64,000 bases of DNA from Nostoc sp. XA010 (GTDB lineage: Bacteria; Cyanobacteriota; Cyanobacteriia; Cyanobacteriales; Nostocaceae): positions 248,001 through 312,000 of the forward strand of contig NZ_JAIVFX010000001.1 of NCBI RefSeq assembly GCF_020829625.1. Direction: 5' to 3'. Shown piece by piece: positions 16,143 through 25,712 of this stretch. How positions within the stretch are numbered: the stretch's first letter is position 1; each line of letters starts with the position of its first letter. Position numbers and translations under genes: made by a program. The notes under the pieces were generated by a model. That model was given only the letters and a program-made list of their open reading frames with translations. It did no database searches and was not told the DNA's origin.

Positions 16143-16174
16143 GTAGGGGCGCATAGCTAGCTGTGCGCCCCTAC
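16143..16174. repeat. GTAGGGGCGCA palindrome
   Basis: An 11-bp perfect stem GTAGGGGCGCA / TGCGCCCCTAC with a TAGCTAGCTG loop, 95 bp after the esterase stop. This is one of the common short palindromes of Nostoc-type genomes and could act as a terminator. Confidence 0.6.
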
Positions 16175-16287
16175 AGTATGTTTGAACTAAAAATAACTTA
16201 AAATACGGTAAGCTTTAAGAATTACCGTAGATTTCTCTAACACAACACATCAAATAGTATATTACTTCCTTATATAATTCTTTCCTT

Positions 16288-16320
16288 CTGCCTCCTGCCC
16301 CCTGCCCCCTGCCCCCTGCC
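16288..16320. repeat. STRR heptamer array (CTGCCCC)
   Basis: Four to five tandem copies of CTGCCCC/CTGCCTC in the 5' flank of metY, ending 18 bp before its start codon. Confidence 0.75.
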
Positions 16321-16332
16321 TTCTCTTAATAA

Positions 16333-17643
<1,311 letters not shown>

Positions 17644-17659
17644 TTCTTGAAAAGAGGCA

Positions 17660-17727
17660 GAGGGAAAACTCTTCTGCCTTGCTCCCTGCTCCCTGCTCCC
17701 CTGCTTTTTCCCCACTCCCCACTCCCT
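17660..17727. repeat. STRR heptamers between metY and metX
   Basis: Units of the type CTGCTCC and ACTCCCC occupy most of the spacer. They keep an open frame before metX, which would add 27 meaningless residues if the first ATG were chosen. Confidence 0.65.
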
Positions 17728-18807
17728 ATGATCTACTCAGACTTCATCTCACCGCCAACCCAGTTTTACCAGATGACAGTGCCATTTAAACTGGAAGGTG
17801 GCGAAACATTAATTGGGGTTCAGGTTGCTTATCGCACCTGGGGACAGTTAAATGCCCAAGGTGATAATGGGGTACTAATTTGTCATGCCTTAACTGGTTC
17901 TGCTGATGCCGATGATTGGTGGGAACCTTTGTTTGGTTCAGGGAAAGCCTTCAATCCAGAACGTGATTTTATTGTATGCAGCAATATCTTGGGAAGTTGT
18001 TACGGCACAACCGGGCCAACTACTATTAACCCCATAACGGGAAAGCCTTATGGCGTATCCTTCCCTGAGATTACAATCCGAGATATGGTTCACCTGCAAG
18101 CTGTACTACTAGAATACCTGGGTGTTCAATCTCTGCGATTAGTAATTGGCGGTTCACTTGGTGGGATGCAAGCACTGGAGTGGGCGTTATTATATCCAGA
18201 AAAAGTAAAAGCGATCGCACCCATCGCTGTTTCTGGGAGACATTCAGCTTGGTGTATTGGGTTAAGTGAAACCCAAAGGCAGGCGATTTATGCCGATCCA
18301 AACTGGCAAGGAGGGAACTACACCCTGGATGCGCCCCCAAACCAAGGATTAGCTGTTGCGCGGATGATGGCGATGTCTACTTATCGTTCTTGGGATAGTT
18401 TTACAATCCGCTTTGGGCGGCAGTATGATGCATCTGAGCAGTTTGTTATAGCCAGTTACTTACAGCATCAAGGTCAAAAGCTGACAGAACGATTTGATGC
18501 GAATAGTTACATTACCCTCACCCATGTAATGGATCGCCATGATGTTGCACGCGATCGCACAGTTCCTAATTTATCAGGTTACGAATCTGTTCTGCAAAGC
18601 ATCCAGCAACCGACTTTAGTTGTCGCCATTGGTTCTGACATTCTCTATCCTCCAGTAGAGCAGCAAGAATTGGCAAATTTAATCCCTAATGCTCAACTAG
18701 CTTGGCTGAAATCAACCCACGGACATGATGCATTTTTAATTGAAATGGATGCATTGAATGAAATATTAGTCTCTTTTCAGCAAAGTTTAGATATATTAGC
18801 TTCCTAA
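17728..18807 (+). CDS. metX: Homoserine O-acetyltransferase
   Basis: 359 aa from ATG 17728 (MIYSDFISPPTQFYQMTVPF), the usual length and start for the family. Alpha/beta-hydrolase fold with the nucleophile Ser in VIGGSLGGMQALEW, catalytic Asp in IGSDILYPP and His in STHGHDAFLIE. The sequence LTGSADADDWWEPLFG and NILGSCYGTTGPTT are family hallmarks. It supplies O-acetylhomoserine to MetY encoded just upstream. Substrate could be homoserine with acetyl- or succinyl-CoA; the neighbourhood of metY favours acetyl. Confidence 0.93.
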   Translation: MIYSDFISPPTQFYQMTVPFKLEGGETLIGVQVAYRTWGQLNAQGDNGVLICHALTGSADADDWWEPLFGSGKAFNPERDFIVCSNILGSCYGTTGPTTINPITGKPYGVSFPEITIRDMVHLQAVLLEYLGVQSLRLVIGGSLGGMQALEWALLYPEKVKAIAPIAVSGRHSAWCIGLSETQRQAIYADPNWQGGNYTLDAPPNQGLAVARMMAMSTYRSWDSFTIRFGRQYDASEQFVIASYLQHQGQKLTERFDANSYITLTHVMDRHDVARDRTVPNLSGYESVLQSIQQPTLVVAIGSDILYPPVEQQELANLIPNAQLAWLKSTHGHDAFLIEMDALNEILVSFQQSLDILAS

Positions 18808-19022
18808 CTCGACAGATTTAGAAAAAAGCTCGGCCTTCCGAGTTCTGAGGTTGAACTTCCGAGATAAAAGCTTGAGTGATGAGGCTCAGAGGTGGAACTA
18901 CTTTGACGCATCGCATTTACTGCTACAAAAACAAATGTAGAGCGGCGATTTATGATTGCCAAGACGTGGTGCATTGTGCAAATCACCTTCAGCGCGAAGT
19001 AAATTAGGACATCTGTGCTAAC

Positions 19023-20543
19023 CTACAAACTCTGAACAAGCGGTTGATAATTAGATATGCGATGTTTAACGACAAGCCGCTCTGTATCTACACATCCTTT
19101 GGCAGTATACTTTTTCAGCAACTTACCCAGAATGGAAATACCTTGCTCAATCTCCTCTGGCGGGAGACAGAAAGTCAGACGCATCGCTGGATAACCCTGC
19201 TTATCGGGAAAAAATGCCGAACCACACGCCAGGTAGACATTTTGTGCAAAGGCTTCTTTACGAATTGCCTCAATCGGAATATCATCTGGTAACTGTACCC
19301 AGAGAAATAATCCACCCGTGGGAACTGTCCACCGGATCTCTTCAGGAAAATAACGCTCTAAAGCTTGCAACATAGTATTACGACTTTGCAGATTATCTGT
19401 GCGAAGTCGGCTGAGGTGACGGCGGTAATGTCCTGAAGCGAGATATTCGCTAACTATTGTTTGCGAAATACTGGATGTGTGCAAATCATGGAGCAACTTC
19501 CGCTCAATAATTGCTTGATAATGCTTACCTGTAACTACCATATAGCCCACTCGTAAACCAGGCATTAAAGTTTTAGAAAAGGTACTTAAATAAGTGACCA
19601 AATTATTTTTATCTAAAGCTTTAATTGGCGCTGGCACAGCATCAAAATTTATTCCTTCATAAGCATTATCTTCTAAAATAGGACACTCATATTTTTCGGC
19701 TAATGCTAATAATTGCTGACGATGAGCTTGTGTTGTCGTCAACCCGGTTGGATTGTGAAAGGTACTAATCGTATAAATTAATTTCGGGCGGTGGCTGTGT
19801 AGATATTTCTCTAATAAATCTAAATTCATTCCCTCCGCAGTCATGGGAATGCCAATAATCTTAGCTCCTAAGTTTTCTAAAATTGAGATTGCACCATAAT
19901 AGGTAGGAGCTTCGACAATCACCCAATCACCAGGTTGTACATAATAATTCATGGCTAATGACAACCCTTGCTGAGAGCCATTAGTAATAATCAAATCTTC
20001 TGGAAAAACCTCTAATCCTTGATTTACTAGCATCTGGGCAATTTGTCTGCACAGAGTTAGCTGTCCTTGAGGCATCTCATGGGGAAAGAAAATATCAGCG
20101 TCATCTTGCCTTAATGCTCGTCTAGCAATGAGGTTAATATCTTTGGGTGGACGAGGATAACCGTAGCCAAAATTAATCACTCCTGGCTGGGTTTGCGCTT
20201 GCACTAATGGAGTATACATTTCATAAAAAGAACACTTTCCTGGTTTTGTAATTATGACATTTTGGGCTGGAGCAAATTTAGATTCTAGGTTGGTGCTTTT
20301 AGGAGAAACGCTGCTGACAAAATATCCTGAACCTTGACGAGCAGAAACAATACCATCTGCTTCTAAAACGTTATACGCTTCAATAATCGTGAGTTTGTTA
20401 ACTTGTAAACTTTCTGCCAGAGAGCGGATAGAAGGGAGGCGATCGCCACTTTTGAGTGCGCCAGATTTAATCAGATGACTGATGCGATCGCGTATTTGCA
20501 AATAAATCGGTTTGGGTGACTGTCGTTCTAACAAAATTTTCAT
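19023..20543 (-). CDS. MocR/PdxR-type GntR-aminotransferase regulator
   Basis: 506 aa from ATG 20543 (MKILLERQSPKPIYLQIRDR); an upstream in-frame ATG adds 21 unlikely residues. Residues ~10-75 are a GntR winged helix (SGALKSGDRLPSIRSLAESL, VLEADGIVSARQGSGYFVSS). The remainder is a fold-type I aminotransferase with the substrate-binding RRALRQDDADIF region, EDNAYEGINFD and the PLP lysine in STFSKTLMPGLRVGYMV. MocR proteins are usually PLP-sensing regulators of B6, amino-acid or GABA/taurine genes. No target is adjacent in an operon; the divergent small gene at 20764 is 220 bp away. It could also function as a true aminotransferase. Confidence 0.85.
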   Translation of the reverse strand: MKILLERQSPKPIYLQIRDRISHLIKSGALKSGDRLPSIRSLAESLQVNKLTIIEAYNVLEADGIVSARQGSGYFVSSVSPKSTNLESKFAPAQNVIITKPGKCSFYEMYTPLVQAQTQPGVINFGYGYPRPPKDINLIARRALRQDDADIFFPHEMPQGQLTLCRQIAQMLVNQGLEVFPEDLIITNGSQQGLSLAMNYYVQPGDWVIVEAPTYYGAISILENLGAKIIGIPMTAEGMNLDLLEKYLHSHRPKLIYTISTFHNPTGLTTTQAHRQQLLALAEKYECPILEDNAYEGINFDAVPAPIKALDKNNLVTYLSTFSKTLMPGLRVGYMVVTGKHYQAIIERKLLHDLHTSSISQTIVSEYLASGHYRRHLSRLRTDNLQSRNTMLQALERYFPEEIRWTVPTGGLFLWVQLPDDIPIEAIRKEAFAQNVYLACGSAFFPDKQGYPAMRLTFCLPPEEIEQGISILGKLLKKYTAKGCVDTERLVVKHRISNYQPLVQSL

Positions 20544-20763
20544 TTTGGCGCACTCGTTAATGACTAAATAATCATCAATACTGGCAATATAAACTATTTT
20601 TACCAAGTTTACCTAGTACAGTTGCGAGATTTTTGACTATACCAGTTGGGATGGCGCTTAACTGTACTAGATTAAATCTGCCAAAACTGTACCTTCTCAG
20701 TTGAAAATTCTTACGTGAAAGTAAAAGTAATAGTTCACTATTCATCACGTGCTTTCACTCACT

Positions 20764-20979
20764 ATGAATAAATTTAATTTACTGTCAAATTTACGAAAAT
20801 ATTGGCAACATTTTACCATCTGGATCGCTAGTGCTTCTGACCTCCAAGTGTGGCATGAATCAGACTGGCGCGGTCACATTTCTTGTTGGCGTGCCTACGA
20901 TCCAATGACAGGACGTTCTGCCTGTTTTGGTTCTGAAGAAGAAATGCGAGTTTGGATTGATAAGTGTTATTACAGATAA
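20764..20979 (+). CDS. Small conserved hypothetical protein
   Basis: 71 aa from ATG 20764 (MNKFNLLSNLRKYWQHFTIW). The protein is rich in Trp, with a compact C-terminal half: SDLQVWHESDWRGHISCWRA and YDPMTGRSACFGSEEEMRVW. It has no signal peptide or membrane helix that I can defend. It resembles short uncharacterised cyanobacterial proteins; function unknown. It is divergent from the MocR gene and convergent with hyuB. Confidence 0.6.
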   Translation: MNKFNLLSNLRKYWQHFTIWIASASDLQVWHESDWRGHISCWRAYDPMTGRSACFGSEEEMRVWIDKCYYR

Positions 20980-21039
20980 AATCTTTTGCCAATCAATATC
21001 ACAAATAGACACTGCTGAATTCTGAGAGTTGAAAAGTTG

Positions 21040-22605
21040 CTAGGAGACTTTACCAAATCCGCCGCCTCCAGGAGTTTCTATCACAAAAACATCCCCAGGT
21101 TTCATCTCTACCGTTGCTGTACTGTCTAAATTCTCTTCAATTCCATTCTGACGTTCTATCCAGTTGCGTCCGACAATCCCGGCTTCCCCACCATTTAATC
21201 CAAAGGGAGGGACAACCCGATGTCCAGAGAGAATATTAGCTGTCATGGGTTCTAGAAAACGGATGCGGCGGACAACTCCATTACCACCGGAATATTGCCC
21301 TTTACCACCGCTATCGGGACGAAGACTAAAACTTTCTAAAAGTACAGGATAACGGGTTTCTAAAACTTCTGGATCGGTCAAACGGGAGTTAGTCATGTGA
21401 GAATGAACACCATCAGTTCCATCAAAATCAATTCCTGCTCCAGAGCCGCCGCAGATAGTTTCATAATATTGATATTGCTCATTACCAAAAGTAAAATTAT
21501 TCATCGTTCCTTGAGAAGCAGCCATGATACCTAAAGCGCCATATAAAGCATCGACAATAGTTTGAGAAGTTTCTACATTACCCGCTACTACTGCTGCTGG
21601 ATAAGTTGGATTCAGCATACAGCCGCTCGGTATAATAATTTCTAGAGGGTTAAGACACCCGGCATTAAGAGGAATATTATCATCAACCAAAGTCCGAAAT
21701 ACATATAAGACTGCTGCTTGAGTTACAGCTTTAGGAGCATTAAAATTACTATTTAGTTGCGAAGAAGTTCCAGTAAAATCGATGGTAGCACTACGATTTT
21801 CTTGGAAAATCGTCACTTTAACTTGAATTCGTGCCCCATTATCCATTTCATAAACAAATGATCCATCCTTGAGAAGATTGATAGCCTTTCTCACCGACTC
21901 CTCAGCATTAGCTTGCACAAACTTCATGTAAGCTTGAATAGTATCAACCCCGTATTGGTAAACCATTTTACAAAGTTCTTGTACTCCCCGTTCATTTGCG
22001 GCAATTTGTGCTTTAAAATCAGCGAGATTTTGGTCAGGGTTACGAGCAGGATAAGTATGATTTGAGAGGTGCTGTCTTACTGCGGTCTCTCGAAAATTAC
22101 CTTCTTCAACCAAGAGAAAATTATCAAAAATAATTCCTTCCTCTTCTACTGTCGTACTGTGGGGAGGCATTGAACCGGGAGTAATTCCACCAATATCTGC
22201 TTGGTGTCCACGAGAAGCAACAAAAAAGAGGGGAGTGGGGAATGGAGTATTTTCACGACTTTCTAGAAAAACAGGGGTAATTGCAGTTACGTCGGGAAGG
22301 TGGGTTCCGCCATTATAGGGGTTATTAGATAGATAGACATTCCCTGGTTTTAGGGTGTCACATTTTTCGTTAATTAAGCTGCGGACACTTTCACTCATTG
22401 AGCCTAAATGTACAGGAATGTGGGGAGCATTAGCAACTAATAATCCAGAAGAGTCAAAAATAGCGCAGGAGAAATCCAGCCTTTCTTTGATATTTACAGA
22501 TGCAGCCGTATTTTGGAGAACAATTCCCATTTGTTCTGCAATAAATTGATAGAGATTTTTGAAGATTTCTAAGCGGACGGGATCGGGTTGCGTTGTTGTG
22601 TACAT
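21040..22605 (-). CDS. hyuB: Hydantoinase B / 5-oxoprolinase beta-type subunit
   Basis: 521 aa with AGGAG seven bases before ATG. Family hallmarks are PHIPVHLGSMSESVRSLI, VYLSNNPYNGGTHLPDVTAI, ASRGHQADIGGITPGSMPP, YPAAVVAGNVETSQTIVDAL and the C-terminal GGNGVVRRIRFLEP and PGGGGFGK glycine-rich tail. It works with HyuA as an ATP-dependent amidase that opens hydantoin, 5-oxoproline or related rings. It is the last gene of the block hyuA - DUF1445 - hyuB, with gaps of 65 and 38 bp. Together HyuA and HyuB (1218 aa) cover the length of a fused 5-oxoprolinase. Confidence 0.9.
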   Translation of the reverse strand: MYTTTQPDPVRLEIFKNLYQFIAEQMGIVLQNTAASVNIKERLDFSCAIFDSSGLLVANAPHIPVHLGSMSESVRSLINEKCDTLKPGNVYLSNNPYNGGTHLPDVTAITPVFLESRENTPFPTPLFFVASRGHQADIGGITPGSMPPHSTTVEEEGIIFDNFLLVEEGNFRETAVRQHLSNHTYPARNPDQNLADFKAQIAANERGVQELCKMVYQYGVDTIQAYMKFVQANAEESVRKAINLLKDGSFVYEMDNGARIQVKVTIFQENRSATIDFTGTSSQLNSNFNAPKAVTQAAVLYVFRTLVDDNIPLNAGCLNPLEIIIPSGCMLNPTYPAAVVAGNVETSQTIVDALYGALGIMAASQGTMNNFTFGNEQYQYYETICGGSGAGIDFDGTDGVHSHMTNSRLTDPEVLETRYPVLLESFSLRPDSGGKGQYSGGNGVVRRIRFLEPMTANILSGHRVVPPFGLNGGEAGIVGRNWIERQNGIEENLDSTATVEMKPGDVFVIETPGGGGFGKVS

Positions 22606-22643
22606 TTTTGACTCCTTTTTATAAAAAACACAAACATTAATAC

Positions 22644-23429
22644 TTATAAAGTAAGATACTCATCATTCAAATCACTAATCAACATATATCCAGGAGAATG
22701 AGTAATTGCTAGTTCAGGTTTTGCTTGCATAATTGCAGTTTGAGTAGTGACTCCGCAAGCCCAAAAAACGGGAATTTCGCCATCACGAACTGTGACAGCA
22801 TCACCATAATCAGGTTTTTCTAAATTTTTAATTCCTATCACTTCTGGATTGCCAATATGCACAGGAGAACCATGTGCTTTATAATATCTACTCGTTACTT
22901 CTACAGCACGAACAACGTTATTAGCTGGAAGTGGACGCATCGAAACTACTAAGGGACTGGAAAACATTCGAGTCGGGATACATTCAATATTTGTCTTGTA
23001 CATTGGAACGTTTTTTTGCTCTTCTACGTGCCTAACTGGTAGTCTAGAGTTGAGCATGGCATTTTCAAAGGAAAAGGAACAACCAATTAAAAAGGCTACT
23101 AAATCTGTTTTCCAAAATGATTTTATATTGGTTGTTTCTTCAATTAATTCACCGTGTCTAAAAATTCTGTAGCGAGGTAAGTCTGTTCTAATATCGGCGC
23201 CTGGAGCGATTATTTTAGGTTCATAGTCTCCAACTTCTGTGACATCAAGTATTGGACAAGCTTTTGAATTTCGTTGACAAAAGAGTAAAAACTCAAATGC
23301 TAAAGAATATGGCAATACAACTAAGTTCGCTTGAACAAACCCTAGTGCAAGCCCAGAAGTAGGTGTATCTAATTTTCCGTCTCGACAAAGCTGGCGTATT
23401 TCGGAAGGAAGAGAAGAAAAGTTTAACAT
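22644..23429 (-). CDS. DUF1445 protein (putative hydro-lyase / D-glutamate cyclase-like)
   Basis: 261 aa with AGGAG eight bases before ATG. Motifs typical of DUF1445 are visible: TSGLALGFVQANLVVLPYSL, LDVTEVGDYEPKIIAPGADI, RTDLPRYRIFRHGEL, FLIGCSFSFENAML, MFSSPLVVSMRPLPAN, GSPVHIGNPEVIGI and PVFWACGVTTQTAI. The family is annotated as hydro-lyase, and animal relatives convert D-glutamate to 5-oxo-D-proline. Its position between hyuA and hyuB, whose products can open 5-oxoproline, makes a role in the same small pathway likely. The reaction itself is inferred. Confidence 0.85.
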   Translation of the reverse strand: MLNFSSLPSEIRQLCRDGKLDTPTSGLALGFVQANLVVLPYSLAFEFLLFCQRNSKACPILDVTEVGDYEPKIIAPGADIRTDLPRYRIFRHGELIEETTNIKSFWKTDLVAFLIGCSFSFENAMLNSRLPVRHVEEQKNVPMYKTNIECIPTRMFSSPLVVSMRPLPANNVVRAVEVTSRYYKAHGSPVHIGNPEVIGIKNLEKPDYGDAVTVRDGEIPVFWACGVTTQTAIMQAKPELAITHSPGYMLISDLNDEYLTL

Positions 23430-23494
23430 TGAAAATCTCCTAATAATTTTCAGAAAGTAAGTAGGTTTGGTTAATGAAATTAAACTTCAAAGCT

Positions 23495-25588
23495 TTATGC
23501 AAGACGTTGCAAAATTAAATGATTACTTTCAGTTAATCTTGCTTTCCAGTTAAATTCCACTACAATTGTGCTAATTTTTTCAACAATGATTGCAGGCCCA
23601 TTAAGACTATCTTCTGGCTGTAAATCTTCCCGCCGATAAACAGGCGTATCATGCCATCTATCAGCAGTAAACATCTTTACTATTTCAACGGCTTCGGGGG
23701 CTTCAACTAGAGAACGTGTACGAGTAATTAAAGGTTCTTCGGGTGTCTCCATTTTCTGAATTACTTCTACTGAGGCTGATTCGACAATTAAAGTTTTATC
23801 TAATTGGATGAAACCATAGCGAGATTTATGTTCATCCTCAAATTCTTGCCGCATCAATACCACATCATCGGCAAAGTTAACGGTCAATGTAGAGTTAGTT
23901 CCTTGATATTTTAAATTGACTTTTTGGACTATTTCTGGTTGAGCATTCGCTTGATTTATTTCACTTATAGCTTGAGTTTCTAAATATTCCATTAACTGGT
24001 GTAATTTAGGAATTAATGCTTGGGTTAAAGGCTGTTCTACTCCTCCTTCTCTAATCGCCCTGACATCAGCTAATCCCATTCCATAAGCAGAGAGAACACC
24101 AGCATAAGGATGTAGAAATATCTTTTTCATTCCCAAGGTATCGGCAATTAAACAAGCAACTTGCCCGCCTGCGCCACCAAAACAACAAAGCACATATTGG
24201 CTGACATCATAACCCCGTTGCAGACTGATTTTTTTAATTGCGTTCGCCATATTTTCCACTGCGATCGCAATAAATCCAGCCGCTACTTGTTCGGGAGTAG
24301 AATGATTTAATGTAGCGGCTTGAATATCTTGGGCTAATTGTGTAAATTGCTGAATTACAGTATCTTTATCTAAAGGTAAATTCCCATCAATTCCAAAAAC
24401 TGAGGGAAAATATTGCGGGTGGATTTTACCTAACATCACATTGGCATCAGTAACCGTTAATGGGCCGCCGCGTCGGTAACAAGCAGGTCCAGGATTTGAA
24501 CCGGCAGATTTAGGGCCGACACGATAACTAGAACCATCAAAAAAAAGAATAGAACCGCCTCCAGCCGCAATCGTATTAATTGCTAATACGGGAACTCGCA
24601 TCCGCGCCCCAGCAATTTCCGAATCTAGTTGTCGTTCATACTCTCCTTTAAAGTGGGCGACATCTGTACTTGTCCCTCCCATATCAAAGGTAATAACTAA
24701 CTCAAAGCCTGCTCTTTTACTAGTTTGTACTGCACCGACAATACCTCCAGCCGGGCCACTCAAAATACTATCTTTGCCTTGAAATTGTTCGGCTGCGACT
24801 AAACCGCCATCAGATTTCATAAACATTAATTTGACTCCAGGTAACTGACTCGCTACTTGGTTGACATAGCGGCGTAGAATTGGAGTTAAATAAGCATCGA
24901 CTACTGTTGTATCTCCTCGGCTGACTAATTTCATTAACGGACTAACTTGATGAGATACAGATATTTGTGTAAAGCCGATTTCTTGGGCGATTTGGGCTAT
25001 TTGTTTTTCGTGTTCAGGATAGCGATCGCTATGCATAAAAACAATCGCACAACTCCGAGTTCCTGTGTTATAAACTTTTTCTAAGTCATTTTTGACTTTT
25101 TGTATATTTATTGGAATTAATTCATTGCCATGAGCATCATAACGTTCATCAATTTCAATTACCTGCTCATAAAGCATGGGTGGTAAAATGATCTGACGGG
25201 CAAAGATATTAGGACGGTTTTGGTAGCCAATTCGCAGCGCATCTTTAAAACCTTTGGTGATCAGAAGAACAACCCTGTCTCCTTTCCTTTCTAACAGCGC
25301 ATTTGTTGCGACTGTTGTCCCCATTTTTACTACTTCTATTACTTCACTAGGAATGGGTTCATTGCCGGAAATACCCATAATATCCCGAATTCCTTGGATG
25401 GCTGCATCTTGATATTGTTCGGGATTTTCTGAAAGTAGTTTGTAGACTATAATCCATTGCTGATTAGGCAGAGTCACAATTAAAAAACGTTCAGGATGTC
25501 TTGATAGGTTGTCTATAATTGCTTGATTATTAGTAACAGCAACAATATCTGTAAATGTACCACCGCGATCGGCAAAAACTTTCAACAT
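23495..25588 (-). CDS. hyuA: Hydantoinase A / 5-oxoprolinase alpha-type subunit
   Basis: 697 aa. The actin-like ATP-binding signatures are at the N-terminus (FADRGGTFTDIVAV, MGTTVATNALLERKGDRV) and mid-protein (LSGPAGGIVGAVQTSKRAGF, TFDMGGTSTDVAHFKGEYER, INTIAAGGGSILFFDG, SNPGPACYRRGGPLTVTDAN). The region CCFGGAGGQVACLIADTLGM and HPYAGVLSAYGMGLAD follows. It provides the ATP-dependent step of ring opening together with HyuB. It heads the three-gene metabolic block; the HTH/substrate-binding protein gene lies 124 bp upstream in the same direction. Confidence 0.9.
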   Translation of the reverse strand: MLKVFADRGGTFTDIVAVTNNQAIIDNLSRHPERFLIVTLPNQQWIIVYKLLSENPEQYQDAAIQGIRDIMGISGNEPIPSEVIEVVKMGTTVATNALLERKGDRVVLLITKGFKDALRIGYQNRPNIFARQIILPPMLYEQVIEIDERYDAHGNELIPINIQKVKNDLEKVYNTGTRSCAIVFMHSDRYPEHEKQIAQIAQEIGFTQISVSHQVSPLMKLVSRGDTTVVDAYLTPILRRYVNQVASQLPGVKLMFMKSDGGLVAAEQFQGKDSILSGPAGGIVGAVQTSKRAGFELVITFDMGGTSTDVAHFKGEYERQLDSEIAGARMRVPVLAINTIAAGGGSILFFDGSSYRVGPKSAGSNPGPACYRRGGPLTVTDANVMLGKIHPQYFPSVFGIDGNLPLDKDTVIQQFTQLAQDIQAATLNHSTPEQVAAGFIAIAVENMANAIKKISLQRGYDVSQYVLCCFGGAGGQVACLIADTLGMKKIFLHPYAGVLSAYGMGLADVRAIREGGVEQPLTQALIPKLHQLMEYLETQAISEINQANAQPEIVQKVNLKYQGTNSTLTVNFADDVVLMRQEFEDEHKSRYGFIQLDKTLIVESASVEVIQKMETPEEPLITRTRSLVEAPEAVEIVKMFTADRWHDTPVYRREDLQPEDSLNGPAIIVEKISTIVVEFNWKARLTESNHLILQRLA

Positions 25589-25712
25589 GATTCTGTTTTC
25601 TCAACGCTATACAGGTAGCATAACAATGGGTTATGAAGTCTTTCTACTTCAGGTATGGAATATTTTTCTACAGATATGGAATCTTAGATATAGTTAATTG
25701 AAAACATAAATA

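Noticed and set aside
16288..16320. Heptamer arrays here and at 36750, 43190, 52831 and 54527 as possible CRISPR arrays
   Set aside because: Units are 7 bp in direct tandem without unique spacers; they are STRRs. No cas gene is present.
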